Shown here piece by piece: positions 14,717 through 22,521 of a stretch of DNA of 22,521 nt. The notes beneath the pieces were generated by a model. That model saw only the letters and a program-made list of their open reading frames with translations, did no database searches and was not told the DNA's origin. Source of the stretch: CAYGBW01 sp964348185 (GTDB lineage: Bacteria > Desulfobacterota > BSN033 > WVXP01); contig CAYGBW010000045.1 in NCBI GenBank assembly GCA_964348185.1, positions 1 through 22,521 of the forward strand. Reading direction: 5' to 3'. Position 1 is the stretch's first letter, and each line of letters begins with the position of its first letter. The position numbers and the translations under genes are program-made.

Positions 14717-15744
14717 CCCGTCGAGTCGTCTTCTTCCTGGGACCACGCCGGGTGGAGGTCCGCGAAGAGGCGATCCCTGAACCGGGGCCGGGCGAGGTAC
14801 TGGTGGAGACTCTCGTCTCGGGTGTGAGCGCGGGCACCGAGCTGCTGGTCTACCGGGGCCAGGCTCCTCAGCAGATGGCCGTTGACCTGGCCATTCCCGC
14901 TCTAGGGGGTGGCCACTTCAGTTTCCCCCTGAAGTATGGTTACAGTGCTGTGGGGCGGGCGATTCGGCTGGGCCAGGAGGTAAACGAACATTGGCAGGAC
15001 CGCTTGGTCTTTTCATTCCAACCCCATCAGAGCCATTTTGTTGCCCCCCCGTCCGATCTTCTTCCTCTGCCCGAGGGTTTCACCCCTGAGGAGGCGGTCT
15101 TCCTTCCAACCGTGGAGACCGCAGTGAATCTCGTCATGGACGGACGGCCGATGATCGGCGAGTCGGTGGTGGTGGTTGGTCAGGGAATGGTGGGGCTTCT
15201 GACCACTGCCCTTCTATCCCGTTTTCCTCTCGGGAGACTCCTCACGGTGGATGGGTATTCCCGCCGACGAGAGCTTTCAAGAGAGCTGGGAGCGGAGGAG
15301 AGTCTCGACCCCGCCGATCCCCAGACCCCTTCTCGACTGGAGGAGGCCCTGAGGACCCGGGGCGGTGCGGATCTGGTTTACGAGCTGAGCGGCAACCCGG
15401 CGGCACTCGGCACGGCCCTCGATGCCTGCGGCTTTGCTGGGCGCATCGTAATTGGCTCCTGGTACGGCCAGAAGCGGACGGCAGTGGACCTGGGCGGCAG
15501 GTTTCACCGGGCCCGGATCAAGCTCGTCAGTAGCCAGGTGAGCACTCTGGCGCCAGAGCTGACAGGCCGCTGGGACAGGGCTCGTCGCATGGAGGTTGCC
15601 TGGTGGTGGCTCCGGAAAATCGGCCCCCTTCGCTTCATTACCCGTCGGTTCTCCCTCGAGCAGGCCAGCGAGGCTTACCGGCTTCTAGACGAGAATCCTT
15701 CTCAGGACCTCCAGGTGGTGTTCACCTATTTCAGTGAACCCTGA
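14713..15744 (+). CDS. Medium-chain dehydrogenase/reductase
   Basis: Starting at the ATG at 14713 (GGAGGAG upstream), the 343-residue protein has the MDR GroES-like N-terminal domain (EAIPEPGPGEVLVETLVSG) and a Rossmann domain with GQGMVG at 156-161. The usual catalytic-zinc Cys near residue 40 is replaced (GVSAGTELL), and the four-Cys structural zinc lobe is missing, so it is probably zinc-independent, as in the BchC-like and threonine-dehydrogenase-like branch. The substrate is unknown. Placed between a reductase and a pterin synthase, it could act on the side chain of a pterin or on a sugar; both are inference. It overlaps the gene before by 4 bases and is followed after 15 bases by the pterin synthase. 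Confidence 0.85.
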   Translation: MTRRVVFFLGPRRVEVREEAIPEPGPGEVLVETLVSGVSAGTELLVYRGQAPQQMAVDLAIPALGGGHFSFPLKYGYSAVGRAIRLGQEVNEHWQDRLVFSFQPHQSHFVAPPSDLLPLPEGFTPEEAVFLPTVETAVNLVMDGRPMIGESVVVVGQGMVGLLTTALLSRFPLGRLLTVDGYSRRRELSRELGAEESLDPADPQTPSRLEEALRTRGGADLVYELSGNPAALGTALDACGFAGRIVIGSWYGQKRTAVDLGGRFHRARIKLVSSQVSTLAPELTGRWDRARRMEVAWWWLRKIGPLRFITRRFSLEQASEAYRLLDENPSQDLQVVFTYFSEP

Positions 15745-15759
15745 CAAGGGGGAGATGCC

Positions 15760-16137
15760 ATGTATCAGCTCGCGGTGATCCGGGAGTTCGATGCGACCCA
15801 TTACCTGTTGGGCGGCATGGGAGGGGAAGAGAACCACCCTCACAGTCATCGTTACAGAGTGGAGGTGATCCTGTCAGGAAAAACCCTGGACGAGTTCGGC
15901 TACCTTCTCGATATCACCGGTATCGATCAGGTCATGGACGAACTCGTGAGCGATACTGCGGGTAAGATCCTCAACGATCTCCCCGAATTTGCAGGCCTCA
16001 ATCCCAGCATCGAGAACTTCTCTCGCATCTGGTGCCACGCCCTGCTGAAAAGGTTGGAGACTGACCCCGTGAAGTCCATCAGGGTGCGTATCTGGGAGAA
16101 GGAGAGTGCCTGGGCCAGCTATACCGAGCGGCTTTGA
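15760..16137 (+). CDS. Divergent 6-pyruvoyl-tetrahydropterin synthase / QueD family
   Basis: The 125-residue protein fits the PTPS/QueD fold, which processes dihydroneopterin triphosphate. The start follows AAGGGGGAG. Zinc ligands His14 (EFDATHYL), His28 and His30 (HPHSHRY) are kept. The usual catalytic Cys four residues before the HxH is Glu24, as described for the PTPS-III branch that makes 6-hydroxymethyl-dihydropterin. The His of the catalytic dyad (DHHYLND in QueD) is also missing here (TAGKILND). The C-terminal Glu that binds the pterin ring is present in IWEKESAWASY. It may therefore catalyse something other than the QueD reaction. Its stop overlaps the following ATG by one base. Confidence 0.8.
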   Translation: MYQLAVIREFDATHYLLGGMGGEENHPHSHRYRVEVILSGKTLDEFGYLLDITGIDQVMDELVSDTAGKILNDLPEFAGLNPSIENFSRIWCHALLKRLETDPVKSIRVRIWEKESAWASYTERL

Positions 16138-17237
16138 TGCAGGTCGGGCTTGTGATCTATGGGTCTCTGAAGGCTTTGAGCGGCGGGTATCTCTACGACC
16201 GAAAAGTGGTCGAGCACCTAATGGCCAACGGGGATGGGGTGACGGTTTTCTCCTTACCCTGGCGTTCCTATTCCAGACACCTGATGGATAACGTCTCTTC
16301 CCCCTGGCTCGAACACCTCGCCCGTGCCCCGCTGGACGTCCTACTCGAGGACGAGTTGAACCACCCATCCCTATTTCTGCTCAACCGCCGTTTACGGCCC
16401 CGGGTGTCCTATCCCATCATCTCCATCGTCCATCACCTCCGTTGCCGGGAACAGTGGCCGTCTCCGGCTCGCGCGTTCTACCGGGCCGTGGAGCGGAGCT
16501 ATCTCGCGTCGGTGGACGGTTTTGTTTTCAACAGTCGGGCTACACGCTGTTCGGTGGAGAAGGTGCTTGGCCGTGCTGGATCAGGTGTAATCGCTTACCC
16601 TGGCGGAGACCGGCTGGGCCCCGCCCTAGACGAGAAGGAGATCTCGGCCCGCGCCCGCCGGGGCGGAGCCTTGAGGCTTGCCTTTGTCGGGAACCTTATC
16701 CCCCGAAAGGGGCTGCACGGCCTGCTCGTTGCCCTGACCGCTCTCAAGGATGAGGCCTGGGAGCTGGATGTGGTTGGCAGCCAGAAGTCAGACCCACGCT
16801 ACGCCGTCAAGATCGGGGAGTGCATCGCAGCTCTGGGTCTGAAAGAGAGGGTGCGGCTGTGGGGTCCGCTCCCAGACGTTCAGCTGGCCAGCCTCCTGAG
16901 GAGGAGCGATGTCATTGCTATGCCCTTCTCCTACGAAGGATTCGGGATCGCCTATCTTGAGGGCATGGCCCATGGGCTCCCCGCCCTGGCTTGCCGCTCC
17001 GGGGGGGCTGGAGAGATCGTTGCCCACGGTGAGAACGGATACCTCTTAGAGCCAGAGGATGTGACCGGCCTCGCTACCCGGTTGCGGCAATTGATCAAAG
17101 ACAGGGACGAACTGTTGCGCCTCAGCCTGGGCGCCCGTCAACGCTTTGGCGCATTTCCAACGTGGAAACAGACTGCCCTCAGAATCCGAGGTTTCCTCCT
17201 GGAGGCCGCCCTGAACGCCCGTAAGGATCGATCATGA
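16137..17237 (+). CDS. GT4-family glycosyltransferase
   Basis: This 366-residue GT-B enzyme would transfer a sugar from a nucleotide donor. The ATG at 16137 overlaps the previous stop (TGATG). The N-terminal domain begins MQVGLVIYGSLKALSGGYLY, with the acceptor-side glycine loop. The C-terminal Rossmann half has LRLAFVGNLIPRKGLHGLL, the E-x7-E motif in SYEGFGIAYLEGMAHGLP, and GGAGEIVAHGENGYLLEPED. There is no membrane segment. Acceptor and sugar are unknown. Its coupling with pterin-type genes on one side and a methyltransferase on the other suggests a glycosylated small molecule, which is inference. Confidence 0.88.
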   Translation: MQVGLVIYGSLKALSGGYLYDRKVVEHLMANGDGVTVFSLPWRSYSRHLMDNVSSPWLEHLARAPLDVLLEDELNHPSLFLLNRRLRPRVSYPIISIVHHLRCREQWPSPARAFYRAVERSYLASVDGFVFNSRATRCSVEKVLGRAGSGVIAYPGGDRLGPALDEKEISARARRGGALRLAFVGNLIPRKGLHGLLVALTALKDEAWELDVVGSQKSDPRYAVKIGECIAALGLKERVRLWGPLPDVQLASLLRRSDVIAMPFSYEGFGIAYLEGMAHGLPALACRSGGAGEIVAHGENGYLLEPEDVTGLATRLRQLIKDRDELLRLSLGARQRFGAFPTWKQTALRIRGFLLEAALNARKDRS

Positions 17238-18145
17238 CACGACCCAAGGAATACAATCTCATCCGCTACCTGGAGGCCAAGCGCACGGTAGATGATCGGG
17301 CCTTGAATCAGCGGGCCTGGAATCGTCTTCTTGACGAGGTAGCGGCTCTTTCACTCCGTCGGCCCCTAGCAGTTATAGAGGTGGGGGCCGGAGTGGGGAC
17401 CATGTTGGAGCGTCTGCTGGAATGGGGCTTCCGTGGGGATCTGGACTATACCGCCGTGGACTCAAACCCCTCCCTGCTGGCCCGTGCGGCCGTGCGTCTA
17501 TCGGCGTGGGCTCGGGCCCGTGGCTGGCGGACCGAACAAGGGCGGCAAGGCGGTCTCATTCTGGACGGCGAGAAGCAACGGGTCAGCGTCGAATTCCTTG
17601 CCGAGGACATCTATCACATCCCAGGGCGGGAAAGGCGGCTCTGGGACCTCATGATCGCCCACGCTTTCTTGGACCTGGTCGATTTGGAGACCGCCCTGGC
17701 ATGCCTCTTTTCACTTCTGCGGGCGGAGGGTCTCTTCTACTTCACCCTGGTCTTTGACGGTGCCACGATTCTGCGACCGGCCTTGGACCCGGCTTTCGAT
17801 GCCCAGGTGGAAGCCTGCTACCACCGGAGTATGAACGAACGGAGCATTCACGGCCAGCCGGGGGGCAGTAGCCAAACCGGGCGTATGCTCCTGGAGATCT
17901 TGGCCACCCGGGATCTCTCGATCTTTGTCGCAGGGAGTTCGGACTGGGTCGTCTATCCGCCCTACCCTGGGGATGAGGCCTACTTCCTGCACCATCTCTT
18001 ACACCTCATCGAGGAAACCTTGAGGGAGGCTCCCAATTTTGAGCCCCACCGTCTGGAAGAGTGGCTGGCTGTTCGCCATCGCCAGGTTGAAGAGGGGCGG
18101 CTCATCTACATTGCCCATCAGTTGGATGTGCTGGGCAGGCGCTAG
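17234..18145 (+). CDS. Class I SAM-dependent methyltransferase
   Basis: The 303-residue protein overlaps the glycosyltransferase by 4 bases (ATGA). Motif I is AVIEVGAGVGTMLERLLEWG (about 45-64), followed by DYTAVDSNPSLLARA (the acidic residue that binds SAM ribose) and a motif resembling AEDIYHIPGRERRLWDLMIA. The C-terminal part (from about 190) is longer than a minimal methyltransferase and includes WVVYPPYPGDEAYF and LEEWLAVRHRQVEEGRLIYI. The substrate is unknown. As the last gene of the five-gene operon, directly before a terminator, it probably finishes the product made by the others. Confidence 0.85.
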   Translation: MTRPKEYNLIRYLEAKRTVDDRALNQRAWNRLLDEVAALSLRRPLAVIEVGAGVGTMLERLLEWGFRGDLDYTAVDSNPSLLARAAVRLSAWARARGWRTEQGRQGGLILDGEKQRVSVEFLAEDIYHIPGRERRLWDLMIAHAFLDLVDLETALACLFSLLRAEGLFYFTLVFDGATILRPALDPAFDAQVEACYHRSMNERSIHGQPGGSSQTGRMLLEILATRDLSIFVAGSSDWVVYPPYPGDEAYFLHHLLHLIEETLREAPNFEPHRLEEWLAVRHRQVEEGRLIYIAHQLDVLGRR

Positions 18146-18163
18146 GGTTGTCAGGCGAGAAGT

Positions 18164-18193
18164 CCCGGATTCTCACTAGATTTCGGGTTTTTT
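18164..18193 (+). terminator. Rho-independent terminator of the pterin-type operon
   Basis: CCCG (18164-18167) pairs with CGGG (18184-18187), the inner TCT/AGA pair closes a CACT loop, and six T follow at 18188-18193. It lies 19 bases after the methyltransferase stop. A second hairpin, AGACCG-ATTC-CGGTCT, follows at 18195-18210 between the convergent genes. Confidence 0.6.
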
Positions 18194-18226
18194 CAGACCG
18201 ATTCCGGTCTCTAGGAATGGGTAGCG

Positions 18227-19015
18227 CTAGGCCAGCGGCTTTCGGGCTGCCACCAGAAGTCCTCCTCTCAGGCTTCCTGTGTGTAAAATCCTGCCGATCC
18301 TATCCAAGATCACCAAGAGCACGCTGAACACCGGGTGCAGGTCCCCTTTTGGAATAAACGTCCAGTGCTCGATGGACACCTCACTGAATCCCACAATATG
18401 CAACAGCTGTGCAATAGCGTGCTCTATCAAGAAGCTGTCCGTGGAGAGGTGCTTCGTGTCCAATCCCAGGGTCGGTGCGATGAAACGGTACCAGAAATAA
18501 CCCCCGTTCGGGGTTAGGAGAACAATCTGACCCCCTGGTTTCAGGACACGGTAGCCGCTCGCCAGGACGGCATGTTTCTCGGGCATGTGTTCAAGGGCAC
18601 CGATGCAGAGAATAATATCAATGGCAGAGTCAGGGATCGTTGACAGGTGTTCGGCGTTGTCGACTCGAAACGTCAACTTCTGCCGCCAGGGGGAATCACC
18701 GGCGCGTGATTTTGCTTGGGTGATCATATTGTCCGAAAAATCGATGCCAATGCCACGACCAATGTCCTTGGCCAGTGCCAAGAGATAGTGACCGACGCCG
18801 CACCCCATGTCAAGGACAACATGGTGGGTTTCGGGGTTGGCAGCCTTTTTGATGAGGCCAAGACGATAATGCAGCAAACCATCGAAGTTTAAACACTTAA
18901 CCGCATAGTCTTGAGAACATATCTCAAAGAAATCTCTTATGTCTCCAAGATCGTTTATTTCTCTCGTTCTCAGTTTGCGAAAATTCCTGAGACTATAATT
19001 GAAGGATGTGCACAT
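18227..19015 (-). CDS. Class I SAM-dependent methyltransferase
   Basis: The 262-residue protein carries motif I (VVLDMGCGVGHYLLALA), an acidic ribose-binding residue in GIGIDFSDNMITQA, and post-motif segments IDIILCIGALEHMPEKHAV and GYRVLKPGGQIVLLTPNGG. It resembles the UbiE/COQ5 and Methyltransf_11 families acting on small molecules or lipids. A hydrophobic C-terminal stretch (PVFSVLLVILDRIGRIL) suggests membrane association. The ATG at 19015 has no Shine-Dalgarno sequence, and the frame stays open for 25 more codons upstream without a usual start codon, so the N-terminus is uncertain. By eye its base composition is more AT-rich than the neighbouring operon. The substrate is unknown. Confidence 0.8.
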   Translation of the reverse strand: MCTSFNYSLRNFRKLRTREINDLGDIRDFFEICSQDYAVKCLNFDGLLHYRLGLIKKAANPETHHVVLDMGCGVGHYLLALAKDIGRGIGIDFSDNMITQAKSRAGDSPWRQKLTFRVDNAEHLSTIPDSAIDIILCIGALEHMPEKHAVLASGYRVLKPGGQIVLLTPNGGYFWYRFIAPTLGLDTKHLSTDSFLIEHAIAQLLHIVGFSEVSIEHWTFIPKGDLHPVFSVLLVILDRIGRILHTGSLRGGLLVAARKPLA

Positions 19016-19103
19016 AACAGCTTGGATTGAAGAGGAATCTATCTCTGATACCGGGGTATGGAATTCGTGTTTTACAGTATGCTTTATCTCGAGGCTTCAG
19101 ATA

Positions 19104-19838
19104 TCAATCCTTTGAAGACCCCAAATAAAAATCTATCATGAACGACCCGATTAAACCCAGGGTTCCGATCACTGCCAGGGGCTTGTAGAATTTTGGATAG
19201 GGCAGGAAAGACCCGAGCATTGCCACCATGATCAAAACATAGACTATTCGGGCCCGGGGGGATTTATGCTCCTTCAGGACATTGGGTCGGAACAGGTGGA
19301 TAACAACGACAAAAAGGTATCGGAGCAGGCCAGAGATGAGAACCCAAGGCCAGAGCCTCTGGTTCAAAACGGCGAGTATGCACAAGACAAGCAAAAAGAA
19401 GGCGTCCGTCTCCTTGTCGAAATACGCTCCGAATTCGGAGGCTTGATTGTAACGCCGAGCCAGCCAGCCATCTAACCCGTCGGTTACCAGCAGGACAAGA
19501 CCGATACCGGTAACGAATCTCAGGTCGATGGTGGTGCATAGAAGGGGAAGAGCCAACACGCCTGCCAGGCGAATCGCGGTTACTCCATTGGCGGATCCAA
19601 AGGCGCCTCTCTCAGTCCAACAGGGGCGCGATGTGAGAATCAGGGAAGAAAAGGAAAAAGCCGCGAAAAAAAGCAAGGTCCAGAGCGAACGGACTGTCAA
19701 GCTGACTGTCGTGGCCAGGAGAATCACAACCGCATGCACGAAGGACCATCGAGCCAGATGAATGGGGAGAACCTCCGCACTGCACAAATGAGGAAAGCCT
19801 CCTTTGCCTCGGTTATGCATGATCGGGGACAGACTCAT
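19104..19838 (-). CDS. CDP-alcohol phosphatidyltransferase
   Basis: This integral membrane enzyme joins a CDP-activated lipid or alcohol to an alcohol headgroup. The full family signature is present: DGLDGWLARR, eight residues, then GAYFDKETD (Asp120, Asp123, Asp141, Asp145), the D-x2-DG-x2-AR-x8-G-x3-D-x3-D pattern. Hydrophobic helices lie at about 33-70, 88-118, 145-175 and 200-235. The start is uncertain. The ATG at 19838 has AAGGTGG upstream; a TTG at 19787 has the stronger AAAGGAGG; the frame is open back to 20009. The product lipid is unknown. The divergent LTA-synthase-like gene next door suggests shared headgroup chemistry. Confidence 0.87.
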   Translation of the reverse strand: MSLSPIMHNRGKGGFPHLCSAEVLPIHLARWSFVHAVVILLATTVSLTVRSLWTLLFFAAFSFSSLILTSRPCWTERGAFGSANGVTAIRLAGVLALPLLCTTIDLRFVTGIGLVLLVTDGLDGWLARRYNQASEFGAYFDKETDAFFLLVLCILAVLNQRLWPWVLISGLLRYLFVVVIHLFRPNVLKEHKSPRARIVYVLIMVAMLGSFLPYPKFYKPLAVIGTLGLIGSFMIDFYLGSSKD

Positions 19839-20089
19839 GAGGCCACCTTGGATCACAAGGGCACGGCAGAAAGACGTATCCCCGTTGACCCCTTGTTTGC
19901 TCACCGATGCTTCATGATGCGTTCTCTGGGTCGTTGACATCGCCCCTTGCTTAATTCTATATTTCCTTGACCCCAAAAGGGAACACCTGTCAGGAGAGAA
20001 TGATTTCAATGTTACCGATCATCAACGGGGACGGGGGACCGTGCATGCCTAGGGCCGGGAAACCCTCCCCCTTCGGTCGGTAAAGCTCT

Positions 20090-21880
20090 TTGAGCTTCTC
20101 GAGATTTTTAGCCGATTTCATCTGGGAGATGAGGCACTCCCGGAATCATACCAAGACTGGACCGACAGTATTGAGAACTCCTCTGGATCCGCGGAGTGAA
20201 AGTCTTCGCAGAATGGCCAAAGCGCAGGGACGGACTTGGCCGCTTTTGCGTGAGGGGCTCGGCCGCACCGTCAGAATGGCGCTGCCGACACTCCACTTTC
20301 TCCTCGCCTGGACCTTTCTCAATGTCCTGGTCAACCTGAACTATCCTGCTCGAGAGCCGGGTCTTTTGGCCTCCCTGCTCCCCTCACCAGAAATCGTGGT
20401 CCTGCTGGCAGCCCTGTGCACGGCGGTGTGGCTGGGCATGCCCTTTCGTCCTGCCCTTTATCTCCCCCTCACGGGCGTCGTCATCTTCCTCCGCCTCTTT
20501 CGCCTCGGTGATGTGCTCCTGCCTATGTACTTCAACCGCCCTTTCAATTTCTATCTGGACTCACTCTATGTGCCCGACCTCATCCATCTTCTCTATCACA
20601 CCGTCTCCCTTGAAGCTTTCATCGGATACGCCGGCCTGGCGATTGCGGTTTTCGCGGCGATTCTCTGGGGCTTATGGTGGGCATTTAAGACTATCCACAA
20701 CTACCTGGCGGTGGGGAGGCAGCGCTCCGTTTTTCTGGGATTGACCGCTGTCCTCCTTGTGCTCTCCCTGTTCAATCGGGCTGGGCCCGACGGCGAGCGT
20801 CCGGGCGTATTTGCGCCTGGGTTTTTCCACAGAGTTGTTCAAGAGGGCGACTTCATCCTTCACGTCCACGGGTACCGGACGGAGAACCTCGGGGCCCTCC
20901 AGACAGCAGCGGCCAGGTCCGCCCAGACCCCAACGTCTCTGGACAAACTGGGCAAGGCAAATGTATACGTGTTTTTTGTCGAATCATACGGACACACGGT
21001 GTTTGCCGATTCCCTTCACTTTTCGAGGATTCTACCCCTGTTTGAGGCCTTCGAACAGAGCCTGGAAACTCACGGCTTCGCCGTCTACTCCAACTTCTTG
21101 ACCTCGCCCACCTACGGGGGAACTTCCTGGCTGGCCCACGGAACACTCGCAAGCGGGGTTGCGCTCACAAACCAGATGGGTTTCAATCTGCTGGTGACCT
21201 CGAAAATCAAGACCCTCGCGCACTATTTCAACGGAGCGGGCTACCGGACCATCGACGTCATGCCCGGTACCACCTGGCCTTGGCCCGAGGGGGAGTTTTT
21301 TGGGTACCAGGGAAAATACTACGCTTGGAATTTCGACTACAAAGGCCCGAGGTACGGCTGGTCGCCTATGCCCGATCAGTACGTACTGGACTACGTCTAT
21401 CGCCAGGAAATTCAAAACCGGACCGAGCCCCTGTTTGTCCAGTACGCTCTGATCAGCAGCCACGCCCCCTTCCACCGCCAGCCTCCCTACCTGGAGGACT
21501 GGTCCCAGATTGGCGATGGAGCGATCTTCCACGAGAGGGAAGCCATCACCTTCCCTGTTGTCTGGCCCGACCTGAGCAACGCTGCCGAGGCTTACATGAC
21601 CGCCATCATCTATGACGTCAAAGTGCTCAAAGCCTACCTGGAACAGTATGTCGATGATGACGCGCTCGTCATCATCCTTGGCGACCACCAGCCGAACGTC
21701 CAGATCACCGGAGAGAACCGCCCCTGGTCAGTGCCCATTCACGTCATCAGCCGCAACCGAGTCTTCTTGAAGCCCTTTGCAGCACGGGGTTACACGCATG
21801 GCATCATTCCCAGACAGCCGGCCCCCCATCCCGGCATGGAGACCTTCCTGTATAACTTCCTCGAGGATTTCAGCAAATAG
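20090..21880 (+). CDS. LTA-synthase-like membrane sulfatase-fold enzyme
   Basis: Residues 65-230 hold about five membrane helices; from about 288 a sulfatase/alkaline-phosphatase-fold domain faces the periplasm. Motifs seen are the metal-binding NVYVFFVESYGH (Glu298), a Thr-rich nucleophile region SPTYGGTSWLAHGTLASG (Thr345 or Thr341 as candidate), SSHAPF (His458) and ILGDHQPN (Asp532, His533). This layout matches phosphoglycerol and phosphoethanolamine transferases such as LtaS, OpgB and EptA, which move headgroups from phospholipids onto glycans or lipids. The start is unclear. The longest frame opens with TTG at 20090, giving 596 residues, but no candidate (20090, 20129 or 20213) has a proper Shine-Dalgarno sequence. 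Confidence 0.82.
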   Translation: MSFSRFLADFIWEMRHSRNHTKTGPTVLRTPLDPRSESLRRMAKAQGRTWPLLREGLGRTVRMALPTLHFLLAWTFLNVLVNLNYPAREPGLLASLLPSPEIVVLLAALCTAVWLGMPFRPALYLPLTGVVIFLRLFRLGDVLLPMYFNRPFNFYLDSLYVPDLIHLLYHTVSLEAFIGYAGLAIAVFAAILWGLWWAFKTIHNYLAVGRQRSVFLGLTAVLLVLSLFNRAGPDGERPGVFAPGFFHRVVQEGDFILHVHGYRTENLGALQTAAARSAQTPTSLDKLGKANVYVFFVESYGHTVFADSLHFSRILPLFEAFEQSLETHGFAVYSNFLTSPTYGGTSWLAHGTLASGVALTNQMGFNLLVTSKIKTLAHYFNGAGYRTIDVMPGTTWPWPEGEFFGYQGKYYAWNFDYKGPRYGWSPMPDQYVLDYVYRQEIQNRTEPLFVQYALISSHAPFHRQPPYLEDWSQIGDGAIFHEREAITFPVVWPDLSNAAEAYMTAIIYDVKVLKAYLEQYVDDDALVIILGDHQPNVQITGENRPWSVPIHVISRNRVFLKPFAARGYTHGIIPRQPAPHPGMETFLYNFLEDFSK

Positions 21881-22162
21881 TGCCGTGGTGCGCCCTGCTC
21901 AATTCATTTTCCCTTCACTGAATCAGGATGGAGCTGAGAATTGAAATTCCATGAAATGAGGGATTAGGTCTTTGTAATCTCGGAAAGACAACATCCTAAA
22001 TTCTTCTCGGCTTTTGCCGATACGTATTAAGAGGCTATCCGGGGATCCCTCTGAACAACCTGGACGTCGAGCGCTGCCGTACACTTGTAAAAAGGGGGGA
22101 ATCGACGAATGCCACGCAGGGTATATCCAATCCCTCAACGGATCAGTGATGTGGAGGAAGTC

Positions 22163-22411
22163 ATGAAACGAAAGAACGATCTGGGTTTGTGGCTTGCACT
22201 GGTGGTCGGTATACAGACAGCCGCGATCACCGTCGCTGGAATGTTACTAGACGCCGGAGAAAAGACGATCGTATGGCTTATCTTCGGCACCATCGTCGCT
22301 TTTGGGCTAGCAGGTCTGAGAGGCCAAGCAGTCGGACTTGGGCGAATCATCGACATTCTCGAGGAGATTCGTCAGGGCGGTTCGACTCGGAATCCACCGG
22401 TCGACAAATAA
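22163..22411 (+). CDS. Small two-helix membrane protein, 82 aa
   Basis: The ATG at 22163 follows GGAGGAAG with ideal spacing and opens MKRKNDLGLWLALVVGIQTA. Two hydrophobic helices are visible, at about 7-26 and 34-52, separated by DAGEKT, followed by a cytoplasmic amphipathic segment (LGRIIDILEEIRQG). An in-frame ATG at 22109 with GGGGGAA upstream would add 18 residues (MPRRVYPIPQRISDVEEV) and cannot be excluded. No family is recognised. It stands alone, and the 110 bases beyond it hold nothing I can support. Confidence 0.6.
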   Translation: MKRKNDLGLWLALVVGIQTAAITVAGMLLDAGEKTIVWLIFGTIVAFGLAGLRGQAVGLGRIIDILEEIRQGGSTRNPPVDK

Positions 22412-22521
22412 AGGATGCCCTCGGGTCAAAGCGACTCTAGGCCTTCACGTCGTCAGGGAGAAGGATCTCAGTTCGGGTCATACCGATTATGGGTTGCCTA
22501 TTGGGGTATGCATGCGCCAAA

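Noticed and set aside
21032..21688. 218-codon minus-strand frame
   Set aside because: It is antisense to the LTA-synthase-like gene, whose motifs are clear on the plus strand.

Overview
The window looks like a chromosomal segment of a Gram-negative, moderately GC-rich bacterium, most likely an anaerobic member of the Desulfobacterota (the former Deltaproteobacteria). This placement is inferred from three things. The PAS kinase opens with the PTYEELKQKVKELEKEA style of N-terminus common in that group. There is a small membrane protein of the holin-like family often found there. A DUF3179 gene carries an in-frame UGA that is best read as selenocysteine. No rRNA, tRNA, CRISPR array or intact insertion sequence was seen.

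Left third (1-7050). The left edge holds the start of a minus-strand membrane protein, followed by a gene-poor 2.2 kb. That stretch contains a broken reading frame with a 9-bp poly-C tract, two short plausible genes (835-1002 minus, 1243-1446 plus) and a non-coding block rich in hairpins. Next come a PAS-PAS histidine kinase that stops right after its dimerisation domain, a complete M1 zinc aminopeptidase and a small two-helix membrane protein. Two small minus-strand reading frames, one frameshifted, lie divergent from the two-component operon that follows.

Middle (7050-13740). A Cpx-like OmpR-family regulator and its kinase overlap by 4 bases, behind a good sigma-70-type promoter and a GTAAA direct repeat. 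On the minus strand a DUF3179 gene and a cysteine desulfurase / selenocysteine-lyase-like gene form a probable operon. The DUF3179 frame is interrupted only by a UGA at the first cysteine of its CPxC motif, and a SECIS-like hairpin follows at the right distance. This is the most interesting signal in the window. After it come a membrane diguanylate cyclase and a tiny minus-strand gene pair, a 34-residue ferritin-helix-like peptide overlapping a zinc-ribbon protein.

Right third (13979-22521). A tightly coupled five-gene plus-strand operon encodes a RibD-C/DHFR-like reductase, a medium-chain dehydrogenase, a divergent pterin synthase with Glu in place of the usual catalytic Cys, a GT4 glycosyltransferase and a methyltransferase. 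It ends at a rho-independent terminator. The gene set suggests synthesis of a modified, possibly glycosylated, pterin or similar small molecule. Beside it lie a second methyltransferase, a CDP-alcohol phosphatidyltransferase and an LTA-synthase-like membrane sulfatase-fold enzyme. The last two suggest phospholipid or headgroup chemistry. A small membrane protein closes the window.
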